A model generated the notes under the pieces. It was not told the DNA's origin. It saw only the letters and a list, made by a program, of their open reading frames with translations, and made no database searches. A program made the translations under genes and the position numbers. This document shows positions 1 to 8,681 of a stretch of 64,000 nt of DNA, in pieces. Source of the stretch: Candidatus Eremiobacterota bacterium (lineage in GTDB: Bacteria > Vulcanimicrobiota > CADAWZ01 > Ess09-12); NCBI GenBank assembly GCA_031082125.1, contig JAVHLM010000001.1, positions 523,080 through 587,079 on the forward strand, in the 5' to 3' direction. The stretch's first letter is position 1; every line of letters starts with the position of its first letter.

Positions 1-883
1 TCTTTTCCACCTCGTCTCCCTTGGGGAACTCATAGGTGAAGAGGAGATCGCCGGGATTCAGCTCGCCGATCTTGCCCAGCTGCATGATCTTCATGGGATG
101 GGTCGCCTTTATATCTCCGTTCTCGGGGATCTCTATCATCTCGCCGGTTCCCTCGTCTTTGACATAGAGCTTGCCGTCACCCTTGTTCTCGACCCCGCTG
201 CCCTTGGGCTGCTCCTTTCCCTGGTCCTCCGGGCCGTTGGCGCCCTTCATCATCTGGGGAGTCTTGCCGTCCTGGCCCTTGGGAGCTTCCGCCACCCTCA
301 TTGCGCCCACCTTGGCGCCCTTGCCGACCGCGCCTTTCCCCGCCGCGGGCTGAGCCGCCTGCGGCGCGCTCCCCTGCTGCGGTGCCTGGGCGCCCCCGCC
401 TGCCTGCTTGTCGTCAACCTGCTTCTTTTCGCGCGAGATATTGAAATGGCCAATGGCGTCACCTGTGTCGAGGACCTGGCCCTCCTTCATCAGGGGGCTC
501 CATGACACCTTGACCTCTTCTACTTCTTTTTTACCGTCGCCGGCTCCCTGGGCACCCTGGGCCTGGTTCGCCTGCTGGGGACCCCCTTCGGCCTGGGCCC
601 CCTCTTCGCCGGCCTCTTCGGCGCCCTCATCTTCACCCTGGCCCTGCTGCTTCGCCTCAAGGATGTTCTTCAGAATGCTCTCGATGTCGGCGCCTTCTCC
701 GCCCTGGCCCTCAAGCTGCTCCATGGCCTCGTCAGAGACCTCGCCGGCATCTATTGTCGAGATGCCGCCCTTGTCCTGGGCCTCGCCCACCTGGTTCTTT
801 ATCAGATCCCCAGCACTCTTTTCCACAGTCTGGCGTACTTCCTGTGGCTTTCCTCCGCCGATTTCGCCTATTTTGTCGATCAT
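1..883 (-). CDS. Low-complexity protein with lipoyl/biotinyl-like segments (3' end outside window)
   Basis: An open frame begins at ATG 883-881 on the minus strand behind AAGGAGG and stays open to the left edge (294 codons). The protein begins MIDKIGEIGGGKPQEVRQ and is dominated by Gly, Gln, Glu and Ala, with no signal peptide or membrane segment in the visible part. Two segments resemble the beta-hairpins of a lipoyl/biotinyl or HlyD-type barrel-sandwich fold: residues ~125-150 (WSPLMKEGQVLDTGDAIGHF) and the last visible ~30 residues (THPMKIMQLGKIGELNPGDL). The middle is a Gly/Ala/Lys-rich linker. An adaptor or membrane-fusion-like role is inference only. Plus-strand frames here are shadows of this gene. 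The function is unknown. Confidence 0.75.
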   Translation of the reverse strand, partial: MIDKIGEIGGGKPQEVRQTVEKSAGDLIKNQVGEAQDKGGISTIDAGEVSDEAMEQLEGQGGEGADIESILKNILEAKQQGQGEDEGAEEAGEEGAQAEGGPQQANQAQGAQGAGDGKKEVEEVKVSWSPLMKEGQVLDTGDAIGHFNISREKKQVDDKQAGGGAQAPQQGSAPQAAQPAAGKGAVGKGAKVGAMRVAEAPKGQDGKTPQMMKGANGPEDQGKEQPKGSGVENKGDGKLYVKDEGTGEMIEIPENGDIKATHPMKIMQLGKIGELNPGDLLFTYEFPKGDEVEK

Positions 884-987
884 GTGAAGGCCTCCTTAGA
901 GGAGATTTTTTACAGTTTCTGCTGTCACCATAAAATTGTTCTGTTTTTATTATCCCTTATTTCCATTGCCAGAGTGTGTCCGTATTG

Positions 988-1015
988 TTGACAGAACATT
1001 AAATATTTGTAAAAT
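988..1015 (+). promoter_or_regulatory. Predicted sigma70 promoter of the clostripain-like gene
   Basis: TTGACA at 988-993, a 16-base spacer and TAAAAT at 1010-1015 form a near-consensus housekeeping promoter in an AT-rich stretch. The predicted start of transcription, near 1022, leaves a leader of about 140 bases before the preferred start codon at 1166. Confidence 0.6.
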
Positions 1016-1026
1016 AATTGTGAATT

Positions 1027-1040
1027 GGGGCCGCGGCCCC
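1027..1040. repeat. 14-bp perfect palindrome next to the promoter
   Basis: GGGGCCGCGGCCCC is a perfect GC-only palindrome inside an otherwise AT-rich gap, about 5 bases after the predicted transcription start. It could be an operator or the foot of a leader hairpin. It has no T-run, so it is not a typical terminator. Confidence 0.5.
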
Positions 1041-1165
1041 CTTACCTTATATATCACTCACCCCCGCGAAAAGTAAAGTGACGTAAAATGTTCATAATTT
1101 TTCAATATTCATTTTGCCGGCTTTCTGCTATCATGAGTATGGAATTACTTACCATGGAGCATTTT

Positions 1166-2527
1166 ATGATATCACCACTACACAGCAACAATCAGCCCCA
1201 CATTCCACAAAGGGAGGCACCCCGGAAAGAGAGCGCCCCGGAGGCCCCTTCACCCGGCGACAGGTACGTGCCTTCGCAGGGAGAGGCACCGGGAAGCCCC
1301 CCTGCCCCTGAAGAGAAAGAATGGACCGTCCTTTATTACTTTGCAGGAAATAACGCCATCTCCGACGACATGATCAAGAAGATCTCAAGGCTGGAGGCCG
1401 TGGGAAGTGATGGCAATGTGAATGTGGCGGCGCAGCTTGGAAGAGCGTCAAACTCCGAGGTCCTTCCCGGCGGGAACCGCTTCTTCATTGAAAAGCATAC
1501 CGACAAGATACCCGAGCAGGAAGAGCCCCGCATGCCCTGGAAGGCAAGCTCCACGCAATTACTGAAAAACATGCTCCACTCAAAGCCGGTGGAGAGCCTC
1601 GGCCCTACCGATATGAGCAATCCCGACACCCTGGCAGACTTTGTCGCCTGGGGAATGAAAAAATATCCTTCAAAGCACACCCTGGTGGTGGTGATGGATC
1701 ATGGCTACGGATTTCTTGGCTCGCCTGATGACAACGAAGTGAAGCACACCATGACCATCAACGAGATGTCGCTGGCAATGAGGAAGGCCCAGGATCTCAC
1801 CGGTAAAAAAGTTGATATCATAGGCTTTGACACATGCCTCATGGCCCAGGCCGAGGTGGCCTACCAGCTCAGGGATGCCGCAGGGTACCTTGTGGCTACC
1901 GAGGAGATTGAATATCCGCTGGGATGGCCTGAAGCGAAAATCGTGAAGCACATGAAAGACGATGCGCAGGCAGGCCCCCTCTCCGCCGAGGAATGCGCGC
2001 AGATAATAGTGGAAGAGTCATCCCACGCCACGGATTCCACGAAAACCATGTCGGCGCTGAAGCTGGAAGGCGCAGATCGCATTGCCGCGAGCACAAACGA
2101 CCTTGCAGACGCCCTTTTGAAACTCATGGCCGCCCGGCCGGAAATGAAAATCCTTGTGAGGGACCTCGTGATGAAGACCCACAATTACTGTCTGGTCATC
2201 CCTAATGAGCAGCTCTGCCAGGATTACCGCGATCTTTACAGCCTCGCTGAAAACCTTGCTTCAAGCGGCGGAATAGCATCGCCCGAGGTGAAGAAAGCAG
2301 CAGAGAGCGTGATGAATGAGATCAAGCAGGCCGTGGTGGCCGAGATGCACGCCGGTGAAGAAGGCGGAGGCTCCCATGGAGTTTCAATCTATATCCCCAC
2401 GAAGGGATTCATCGACTCTTACAAAACCGAGACGGGTGCAGAGGTGAATCCCCACGAGCGCTATCTTGCCAGCGACTTTGCCAGGGCCACCCTCTGGGAT
2501 GAGCTCATCGAGAAGCTGAAAGCCTGA
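1166..2527 (+). CDS. Clostripain-family (C11) cysteine peptidase
   Basis: This is a 453-residue protein of the clostripain family, caspase-like cysteine peptidases that usually cut after Arg or Lys. The core starts with WTVLYYFAGNNA. It contains the family His in VVMDHGYG (H179) and the catalytic Cys in GFDTCLM (C224), each at the end of a hydrophobic strand as expected for the CD clan. The first ~50 residues are Pro/Ser/Glu-rich and probably disordered, and no signal peptide is visible, which is unusual for a family that is mostly secreted. I chose ATG 1166 because GGAG lies 6 bases before it. In-frame ATGs at 1088, 1133, 1139 and 1154 lack a good ribosome-binding site. A promoter lies at 988-1015. 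Confidence 0.85.
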   Translation: MISPLHSNNQPHIPQREAPRKESAPEAPSPGDRYVPSQGEAPGSPPAPEEKEWTVLYYFAGNNAISDDMIKKISRLEAVGSDGNVNVAAQLGRASNSEVLPGGNRFFIEKHTDKIPEQEEPRMPWKASSTQLLKNMLHSKPVESLGPTDMSNPDTLADFVAWGMKKYPSKHTLVVVMDHGYGFLGSPDDNEVKHTMTINEMSLAMRKAQDLTGKKVDIIGFDTCLMAQAEVAYQLRDAAGYLVATEEIEYPLGWPEAKIVKHMKDDAQAGPLSAEECAQIIVEESSHATDSTKTMSALKLEGADRIAASTNDLADALLKLMAARPEMKILVRDLVMKTHNYCLVIPNEQLCQDYRDLYSLAENLASSGGIASPEVKKAAESVMNEIKQAVVAEMHAGEEGGGSHGVSIYIPTKGFIDSYKTETGAEVNPHERYLASDFARATLWDELIEKLKA

Positions 2528-2709
2528 GGGCACCTGCAGCAGGAGCGAGGCAAGCCCCCTGCGATTTTCCCTTCAGATTCCTCTCCTCTGGTGAAGGAAA
2601 AAGACTTTCCGTGATGAAATTCAAGAATTTGCCCACAAGGGGTTCCCACTGACAAGGTGACGGCGGCCCCGCTTTTGAAAAAGACGCATTCCTCCAAGGA
2701 GCAGCTCTC

Positions 2710-4515
2710 ATGGAACAGAGAATGAGCACCATACGCAATTTTTCCATAATCGCCCACATCGATCACGGCAAGTCAACGCTCGCTGACAGGCTTCTCGAGT
2801 TCACGGGGACCATCGCTCCCCGCCAGATGGCCGACCAGGTATTGGACAAGATGGAGCTTGAGCGGGAAAGAGGCATTACCATCAAAGCCCATCCAGTCAC
2901 CATAGATTATCACCACCCCGACGGTGAGACCTACCGCCTCAACCTCATTGACACGCCGGGCCACGTTGATTTCACCTATGAAGTCTCAAGGTCCCTTGCA
3001 GCCTGTGACGGAGCCCTCCTCGTGGTAGACGCCTCGCAGGGAGTAGAGGCCCAGACCCTCGCCAACTATTATCTTGCCATGCAGAACAACCTGGAAGTGA
3101 TCCCTGTCATCAACAAGATAGATCTCCCCGTGGCTGATCCTCCAAGGGTAAAAAGGGAGATCGAGGATATCCTGGCCCTTCCGGCAGACGATGCCGTGCT
3201 GGTTTCCGCCAAGGAAGGCATCGGCACCAGGGAGGTCCTCGAGGCCATCGTGAAGCGTCTTCCCCCGCCGAAAGGGGAGAGCGGCAAGCCCCTCAGAGCT
3301 CTCATCTTTGATTCCCAGTACGACTCTTACAGGGGCGTCATCCTGTTCATCAGGCTCGTTGACGGGACCGTGGGGAAGGGAACGCACATCAGGATGATGT
3401 CCTCCCAGATAACCTACGAAGTGGACGAAGTGGGGATATTCAAGCCGGAGATGACCCGCACCGAGGCTCTCACGGCTGGTGATGTGGGCTACCTCATCGG
3501 GCAGATCAAAGACATCAAGGAGACAAGGGTGGGCGACACGGTGACCCTGGCCGTCGAGGGCACCACCGAGGCCCTGCCGGGCTACAGGGAGGTGCTGCCG
3601 ATGGTTTACTGCGGCCTCTACCCCGTGGACAACACCGAGTACGGGTCGCTCCGTGACGCCCTTGAGAAGCTCCAGCTCAACGATGCCTCCCTGGTCTTCG
3701 AGCCGGAAAACTCGCTGGCCCTTGGCTTCGGCTTCCGCTGCGGCTTCCTGGGCCTCCTCCACATGGAGATTATCCAGGAGCGCCTCGAGAGGGAATACGA
3801 CCTCACCCTCATCGCCACGGCGCCGAGCGTCGTGTACCGGGTTTATACCACGGCACAGGAGCTGCTCAGGATGGAAAACCCCTCGCAGCTCCCCGATCCC
3901 ACCATGATTGAGTATATCGAGGAGCCCCTCGTAAAGGCAACGGTAATGTGCCCCGAGAGCTTTGTCGGAGCCGTCATGGACCTGTGCCAGAACAAGCGCG
4001 GCATCTTCAAGAACATGGAGTGCCACCTGGAAAACCGCTACCTCCTCACGTACGAGATCCCCTTCGCCGAGATAATCACCGACTTCTTCGACCAGCTCAA
4101 GAGCCGCACAAGAGGCTACGCCTCCCTGGACTACGAGCCCACCGGCTACCAGAAGGCGGATCTTATCAAGCTGGACATCCTGGTCCATGGTGAAAAGGTC
4201 GATGCCCTCTCGCTCATTGTCCACAAGGACGATGCCTACGCTGCGGGAAAGCGCCTCGTGGAAAACCTGAAGGATGCCATACCGCGCCACCTCTTCGTGA
4301 TACCAATCCAGGCGGCGGCAGGCGGAAGGATCATTGCAAGGGAGACCATCTCGGCCATGAGGAAAAACGTCCTTGCAAAATGCTACGGCGGCGACATCAC
4401 CCGCAAGCGAAAGCTCCTGGAAAAGCAGAAGAAAGGCAAGAAGCGCATGAAGACCATCGGGAACGTGGACATTCCCCAGGAAGCCTTCCTGGCGGTGCTC
4501 AAGGTGAAGGAATAA
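2710..4515 (+). CDS. lepA: Elongation factor 4 (LepA), ribosomal back-translocase GTPase
   Basis: This is a full-length LepA of 601 residues, the usual size. It has the G1 motif AHIDHGKST, the switch region RGITIKAH, the G3 motif DTPGHVDF and the G4 motif NKID in the GTPase domain. Domain II, the EF-G-like domains III and V, and the LepA-specific C-terminal domain ending in [19 protein letters not shown] follow. The last of these is the family signature. LepA binds the ribosome and assists elongation or initiation under ionic stress. AAGGAG at 2696-2701 sits 8 bases before ATG 2710, which supports this start over ATG 2725. The 182 bases before it (2528-2709) hold nothing else that I can recognise. 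Confidence 0.98.
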   Translation: MEQRMSTIRNFSIIAHIDHGKSTLADRLLEFTGTIAPRQMADQVLDKMELERERGITIKAHPVTIDYHHPDGETYRLNLIDTPGHVDFTYEVSRSLAACDGALLVVDASQGVEAQTLANYYLAMQNNLEVIPVINKIDLPVADPPRVKREIEDILALPADDAVLVSAKEGIGTREVLEAIVKRLPPPKGESGKPLRALIFDSQYDSYRGVILFIRLVDGTVGKGTHIRMMSSQITYEVDEVGIFKPEMTRTEALTAGDVGYLIGQIKDIKETRVGDTVTLAVEGTTEALPGYREVLPMVYCGLYPVDNTEYGSLRDALEKLQLNDASLVFEPENSLALGFGFRCGFLGLLHMEIIQERLEREYDLTLIATAPSVVYRVYTTAQELLRMENPSQLPDPTMIEYIEEPLVKATVMCPESFVGAVMDLCQNKRGIFKNMECHLENRYLLTYEIPFAEIITDFFDQLKSRTRGYASLDYEPTGYQKADLIKLDILVHGEKVDALSLIVHKDDAYAAGKRLVENLKDAIPRHLFVIPIQAAAGGRIIARETISAMRKNVLAKCYGGDITRKRKLLEKQKKGKKRMKTIGNVDIPQEAFLAVLKVKE

Positions 4516-4721
4516 CCTTATTTCAGCACAGGGGCATTCATGGCTCTTTCTCCTCCACAGGGACCTTGCTCATACAGGCTTTTGCATGGTGGTGCTTCCT
4601 TCCTTTTGATACGGGAAAGAACAGAGAGATTCATCGGCCATGGAACTCAGGAAGGCCGCAATGAAAGAGGAGATGGCGGGAAAAAGGAGAATAGAGAGAA
4701 TAACGCGAGGAACCAAAGGAA

Positions 4722-4871
4722 ATGCAGGACCGTCAGAAAAAGATACTTTCTGCAGTGCTCCGAAATCCCTTGTTCTGGGTACTACTCATCATTCTGCTTC
4801 TCATCGGGTTTATTTTTTTCTTCGAGGGAGGCTACCCCAGATATATCAAAACCATGTATAATATCTTTTAG
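4722..4871 (+). CDS. 49-residue single-span membrane peptide, DUF5989/SxtK-like in layout
   Basis: This is a short gene, preceded by GAGGAA 9 bases before the ATG and stopping 76 bases before an SGNH esterase. The peptide has a basic head (MQDRQKKILS), one strong membrane helix (residues ~18-36, FWVLLIILLLIGFIFFF) and a short tail ending YIKTMYNIF. This layout (basic head, Trp before one helix, tail ending Tyr-x-x-Phe) matches the DUF5989 peptide at 8308-8466, which is also paired with an SGNH protein, although sequence identity is low. I infer that it is a membrane partner of the two SGNH proteins that follow. The stretch before it (4516-4721) contains no other convincing gene. Confidence 0.6.
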   Translation: MQDRQKKILSAVLRNPLFWVLLIILLLIGFIFFFEGGYPRYIKTMYNIF

Positions 4872-4947
4872 GGAACCTCACCTCTCCTCATCCCAGCCTG
4901 GCTCCCTTCTCTCCCTCACCACGGAGTGAACATCACAGGAGGTGCTC

Positions 4948-6027
4948 TTGTCAGAATCACCACCTTCGCAGTCGCCAGAGACTGGCGTGCCCCCTGCTGG
5001 CGAAAATGCAGAAAGAAAGCCTTCGGGCAAAAAGAGATTCTATACTTCTGCGATAGGCATTTTCATCATAGTCCTTCTGAGCCTCATTGCAATTGAGGTC
5101 GCCACGAGATCTCTCTACCCCGAGCAGGCCCTCACCGTGCCTGACGCCTATACCTTTTACCGGATCAGGCCCGACCTCAAGGACTACCGCAGATCAAATC
5201 CCTTCAGGGTCCAGTCCTCCGTCTCAACCAACGAGGACGGCTTCAGGGCGGCGGGAGTCCACAGGAAAAAGAATCCCGGCACCTACAGGGTACTGTGCAT
5301 CGGGGACTCCATCACCTTCGGCAATTATGACATAGGCAATGAAGAGACCTATCCCTATTACCTGCAGGAATTCCTCAAGAGAAAGCACCCTTCGAGGGAT
5401 TTCGAGGTGATCAACGGGGGGTGCCCGGGATATACCTGCCTGCAGGGCATGGAATTGCTCAGGCGGAGAGGCCTTGCCTACAGCCCCGATCTTCTTATCA
5501 TCGGTTATCTGCACCATGAAATGGTCAAGGTGCCTGTTCGCGACTCGGACAGAATGAATATTCCCGGCCCGGTAAAGCTCACACGGTCAGTCCTCTACGG
5601 AAGCGCTTTTTACCGCAAGCTGAAACAGGGTGTGCAGGAAGTGGAGGAGGACCCTGAAGCCGGCAGAAAGGAAGGGTCAGTGAGCCGGGTCTCTCTTGAA
5701 GAGTATAAGGCGACAATGGAGAAATTCATCAAGATTGCAGAGGACCGCGGGGTAAAGCTGATCTTTCTGAACCTTCCCACGGCAAGGAGCGTTGTCTCCA
5801 AGGAGGATAAGGATTACCGCGAAGCTCTCAATGATCTTGCCAGCGGGAAAAAAATTCCCCTCTTTGATGCCTATACTTACTTCTGCTCGCAGTATGAGAA
5901 GAAGAGAATCCCCCTCTTCACCGTCGATTCCATCCATCCCAACGCTTACGGGAACATGGTCATGGCCCAGGGTATCGCAGACTTCATTGACAAGAAAGGG
6001 TTTCTCAATGAAGGAGAAAAAAAATAG
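4948..6027 (+). CDS. Membrane-anchored SGNH/GDSL hydrolase, copy 1 of a tandem pair
   Basis: The product is 359 residues: a short cytoplasmic head, one membrane helix (FIIVLLSLIAIEVAT, from about residue 34) and an extracytoplasmic SGNH esterase domain. Block I is CIGDSITFG with the nucleophile Ser. The Gly block is NGGCPGYT, and the catalytic Asp and His lie in DSIHPNAYGN near the C-terminus. Such enzymes hydrolyse or transfer ester groups on sugars or lipids; the substrate is not evident. GGAGG at 4938-4942 is 5 bases before TTG 4948, so TTG is preferred over GTG 4942, which overlaps the ribosome-binding site. It is followed after 8 bases by a clear paralogue. Confidence 0.82.
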   Translation: MSESPPSQSPETGVPPAGENAERKPSGKKRFYTSAIGIFIIVLLSLIAIEVATRSLYPEQALTVPDAYTFYRIRPDLKDYRRSNPFRVQSSVSTNEDGFRAAGVHRKKNPGTYRVLCIGDSITFGNYDIGNEETYPYYLQEFLKRKHPSRDFEVINGGCPGYTCLQGMELLRRRGLAYSPDLLIIGYLHHEMVKVPVRDSDRMNIPGPVKLTRSVLYGSAFYRKLKQGVQEVEEDPEAGRKEGSVSRVSLEEYKATMEKFIKIAEDRGVKLIFLNLPTARSVVSKEDKDYREALNDLASGKKIPLFDAYTYFCSQYEKKRIPLFTVDSIHPNAYGNMVMAQGIADFIDKKGFLNEGEKK

Positions 6028-6035
6028 GGATTACC

Positions 6036-7112
6036 ATGCGTAAAGAGCACGCAGCCGAAGGCTCCGAAGAGAAAAAGCTCCCTGATTACGGGGAAGCATT
6101 CCGTCGTCCCTCCAGAATCATAAAGCTCATACTGCTTAATATCTTTATTGCGGCGGCCTTTCTGGGCCTCATGGAATGGAGCACCAGGCAGTGGCACAGG
6201 GAAAACCAGATCTTCATCCCTGATGCCTACCTCATGTTTGCCCCCCGGAAAAATCTTGCCGCCTTCAAGGTGATGACTCCCATGGGGAGCTGCACTGTCT
6301 CTACAAATGCCGACGGCTTCAGGACATGGCCCGGAGCCCCACCCGTAAAGGCCTCCAGGCCTCCCGGCACCTGCAGGATCATCTGCCTGGGGGACTCCGT
6401 GACCTTCGGGAACATCAACATCTCCGACAAGGAAACCTACCCATACTGTCTCGAGAAAAAGCTCTCGGAGGAAAAAACCGTGAAGCCTGTAGAGGTGATG
6501 AACGGCGGCTGCCAGGGATACACTTCCCTCCAGGGCCTCGAATTCTACCGCAGAACGGCGGTGAAATACAAGCCTGACCTGCTGATAATCGGGTTTCTCA
6601 ACAATGATCTCTCCCCCTGCGTGGAGCCGGACCAGGCAAAGCTCTCCTCATCGGAGGCGGGAAAGTTCCTGAAATCCCTTCTCTACCGAAGCGCCTTTTT
6701 CAGGATGCTCAGGGTCAGAATCAAAGGCGACAGCTTCCTGGAGCGCTATCAGGGCCCCGATACCGCTCAGATGAGGGTCCCCTGCGAGGACTACCGCAAT
6801 GCCATGGAAGAATTTCTCTCCCTCGCATCAAAGGAGGGAACCAGAGTCATATTTCTGAACCTCCCTGCCAACATATCGGGATTGAGATTCAAGGAGGCCG
6901 AGTACCGCGAGGCCGTCCGCGACCTGGCCTTCTCACGGAAAGCCGGCTTTATCGACCTGATCGCCCCCTTCACCTATTACCAGACCTATTATCACACGAC
7001 CTTGTTCAGCGACATGGTCCACCCGACAAAACAGGGAAACGAGGTGATGGCCGATTATATCGGAGAGTTCCTCATTGACAGGGGCTACCTCACCCGTGAG
7101 GGGAAAAAATAA
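6036..7112 (+). CDS. Membrane-anchored SGNH/GDSL hydrolase, copy 2 of a tandem pair
   Basis: This 358-residue protein is collinear with its upstream neighbour. Both share the motifs STN-DGFR, ETYPY, NGGC-GYT-LQG, PDLLIIG, SAF, IFLNLP and a C-terminus ending GEKK. The catalytic elements are intact: CLGDSVTFGN (Ser nucleophile), NGGCQGYT (Gly block) and MVHPTKQGNEVMADYI (His), with an N-terminal membrane helix (LILLNIFIAAAFLGL). It starts 8 bases after the stop of copy 1, so the two are surely cotranscribed and arose by tandem duplication. Its stop lies 2 bases from the stop of the convergent SGNH gene, and I see no terminator between them. Confidence 0.85.
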   Translation: MRKEHAAEGSEEKKLPDYGEAFRRPSRIIKLILLNIFIAAAFLGLMEWSTRQWHRENQIFIPDAYLMFAPRKNLAAFKVMTPMGSCTVSTNADGFRTWPGAPPVKASRPPGTCRIICLGDSVTFGNINISDKETYPYCLEKKLSEEKTVKPVEVMNGGCQGYTSLQGLEFYRRTAVKYKPDLLIIGFLNNDLSPCVEPDQAKLSSSEAGKFLKSLLYRSAFFRMLRVRIKGDSFLERYQGPDTAQMRVPCEDYRNAMEEFLSLASKEGTRVIFLNLPANISGLRFKEAEYREAVRDLAFSRKAGFIDLIAPFTYYQTYYHTTLFSDMVHPTKQGNEVMADYIGEFLIDRGYLTREGKK

Positions 7113-7114
7113 GC

Positions 7115-8272
7115 TCACCTCGGGGCTTTCACAAGGCCTTTGCCGGCGATGAATTTCTCAATGACCTCTGCCGCAAGAGCATGGCCCTTCTTGTTCCAAT
7201 GTGGGTCCATGACATAGTAGAGCCGCCCTCCTTCCCTGGAGGCCTTGAAGGCCTCCAGCAGATCGACAAGCACAATGCCTTCCTTCTCCGCAAAGGCTGC
7301 AAGCTCCCTGTTGGGACGCTCGAGATCGGGCGCTCCCGAAATGCCATAGGCCCTGGTCCACTGGGGAAGGTCGCCGCCATAGATCTGGAAGCTCGAGGGC
7401 ACGACGACGACAACGAGGGGAATCCCATGGGCACGGGCCTGCGAGTGCATGTTCCTGAGGGCCTGAAAGGCTCTCCTGCGCGCATCCCTGATCAGCTCAG
7501 GCTGCTCACCCGATATGAAGGCATCAAGACCGTATCCGCCCAGCAGCTCTTTTTTCCCTCCCATGGCCTTGATGACTTTCCCTGCGGTATCAACGACGCC
7601 GAAAAGGGGGGAATACCTCATGAGGGCGATTCTCGCAGAGACCAGCAGGCGAGGCGTATGCTCCACTGTTGATTTCGTCACGAGATAATGATCAACTTCC
7701 ACCATGTTGTCGGCGTTCAGAATATCCCAGTCAACAGGCCAGGTTTCTACGATGACAAGGGATGGCTTGACCGTGGCAAGCATTGTCCCGAGCATCCTTT
7801 CGTCCTGTTCCAGGCCGAATCCGGGAACACCGGCAGAGATGACAGGCCGGGCCATGCCCTTCATGAGCAGAAAGGGGAAGGAGTCCCCGGCATTGACTCC
7901 CCACCCGAAGGAGAAGGAGTCCCCTATGACAAGGACAGGCGAAGAACTCCCCTCGCCTCCTATGACCCTCAGGCCGCTCGATTCAGTGATTATCTCGGTG
8001 GAAAACTCCCTGGTCACGAAGGGGATATGAAGGCCCGGCAGAACACGCCACCGGAACTCGCTGTCTTTCCTGTAAAGAGGGGGATACTCGCGGGCCCGCA
8101 GGGCGGGGTACCAGCAGCCTTTCACAAGGCGGCATCCAAGGTGAAGCAGGATTTCAAGCACCAGCAGAAATATCACCAGGGCGGCAAAAAACTTCCCCGC
8201 CCTGGCAGGAAAAGATCTCCCTGCCGCTCCCCCTTTGAGAGGCTTGCTTTCTGGTGCCTGATCACTTCCCAT
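7115..8272 (-). CDS. Membrane-anchored SGNH protein of the carbamoyltransferase cassette (SxtL-like position)
   Basis: The product is 385 residues: an N-terminal membrane helix (FFAALVIFLLVLEILLHL, from about residue 28) and an SGNH fold with VIGDSFSFGWG (nucleophile Ser) and DPHWNKKGHALAAEVI (catalytic Asp-x-His plus the WN pair common in AlgX/AlgJ-type acyltransferase-like proteins). It differs clearly from the tandem pair at 4948-7112. It follows the DUF5989 peptide after 35 bases on the same strand. In saxitoxin clusters the genes sxtI-J-K-L encode carbamoyltransferase, SxtJ, a short peptide and a GDSL protein, and this gene takes the L position. I infer that it modifies or unloads the same substrate as the carbamoyltransferase. 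Confidence 0.8.
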   Translation of the reverse strand: MGSDQAPESKPLKGGAAGRSFPARAGKFFAALVIFLLVLEILLHLGCRLVKGCWYPALRAREYPPLYRKDSEFRWRVLPGLHIPFVTREFSTEIITESSGLRVIGGEGSSSPVLVIGDSFSFGWGVNAGDSFPFLLMKGMARPVISAGVPGFGLEQDERMLGTMLATVKPSLVIVETWPVDWDILNADNMVEVDHYLVTKSTVEHTPRLLVSARIALMRYSPLFGVVDTAGKVIKAMGGKKELLGGYGLDAFISGEQPELIRDARRRAFQALRNMHSQARAHGIPLVVVVVPSSFQIYGGDLPQWTRAYGISGAPDLERPNRELAAFAEKEGIVLVDLLEAFKASREGGRLYYVMDPHWNKKGHALAAEVIEKFIAGKGLVKAPR

Positions 8273-8307
8273 ATCGCCTGTTCTTTCTGCGCTTCAAGAG
8301 GCCGGCA

Positions 8308-8466
8308 CTAGAAGAGAGTGTAAATAAAGGGCGCAAGCACTGAGCTCTCTGCAAAAATGATGATTATCGAGAGAAGTATCAGTATCACAATGATGGGAAT
8401 GAGCCACCACTTGTCTTTCCCGATGAGAGATTTGAAAAAACCGAGAACGGTCTTTATCTTTTCCAT
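8308..8466 (-). CDS. DUF5989-family membrane peptide (SxtK-like)
   Basis: This 52-residue peptide is MEKIKTVLGFF..., with a Lys/Trp-rich head (GKDKWWLIP), one membrane helix (IIVILILLSIIIIFA) and the tail SSVLAPFIYTLF. The KWW-LIP motif, single helix and C-terminal APFIYTLF are what I recall of DUF5989, a family of about 50 residues found beside NodU/CmcH-type carbamoyltransferases and SGNH proteins. ATG 8466-8464 has AAAGGAAAG upstream. An open frame extends further upstream to 8706, but it is out of character and lacks a ribosome-binding site. It is divergent from the carbamoyltransferase across a 215-base gap (8467-8681) that must hold both promoters. Confidence 0.85.
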   Translation of the reverse strand: MEKIKTVLGFFKSLIGKDKWWLIPIIVILILLSIIIIFAESSVLAPFIYTLF

Positions 8467-8681
8467 GGTCTTTCCTTTCTTTCCCGGCGCATCCAGGGGG
8501 TATTCTCCCATGGAAAGCCTATTTCCTCTCTCGCAGCAGGGAAAAAATACCTGGGGAGCGGGAGCTCCGGGACTCTTTCCGGCGACGCATTTTTTCCGGC
8601 CGGTGAAAATGACCTGCCACGGAGGAATAAGGGCGGGGAGGTAGAATAAAGGGAAATCTTCACCGGAAATGGGGTGATTTT

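Noticed and set aside
98-887. Overlapping plus-strand frames at the left edge
   Set aside because: They are antisense to the minus-strand gene that begins at 883 with a good ribosome-binding site; their Pro/Ala/Ser-rich products reflect its low-complexity codons.
2986-4290. 434-codon open frame on the minus strand inside lepA
   Set aside because: It is entirely antisense to a complete, strongly conserved lepA. The product has no recognisable domain and its length follows from GC-rich codon use.
4540-4929. Three overlapping plus-strand frames between lepA and the SGNH gene
   Set aside because: They lack ribosome-binding sites and recognisable products. The 49-codon frame at 4722-4871 in this stretch is better supported by its membrane helix and Shine-Dalgarno sequence.
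7181-8311. Plus-strand frames of 163 and 207 codons
   Set aside because: Antisense to the SGNH gene at 7115-8272, with no family resemblance.
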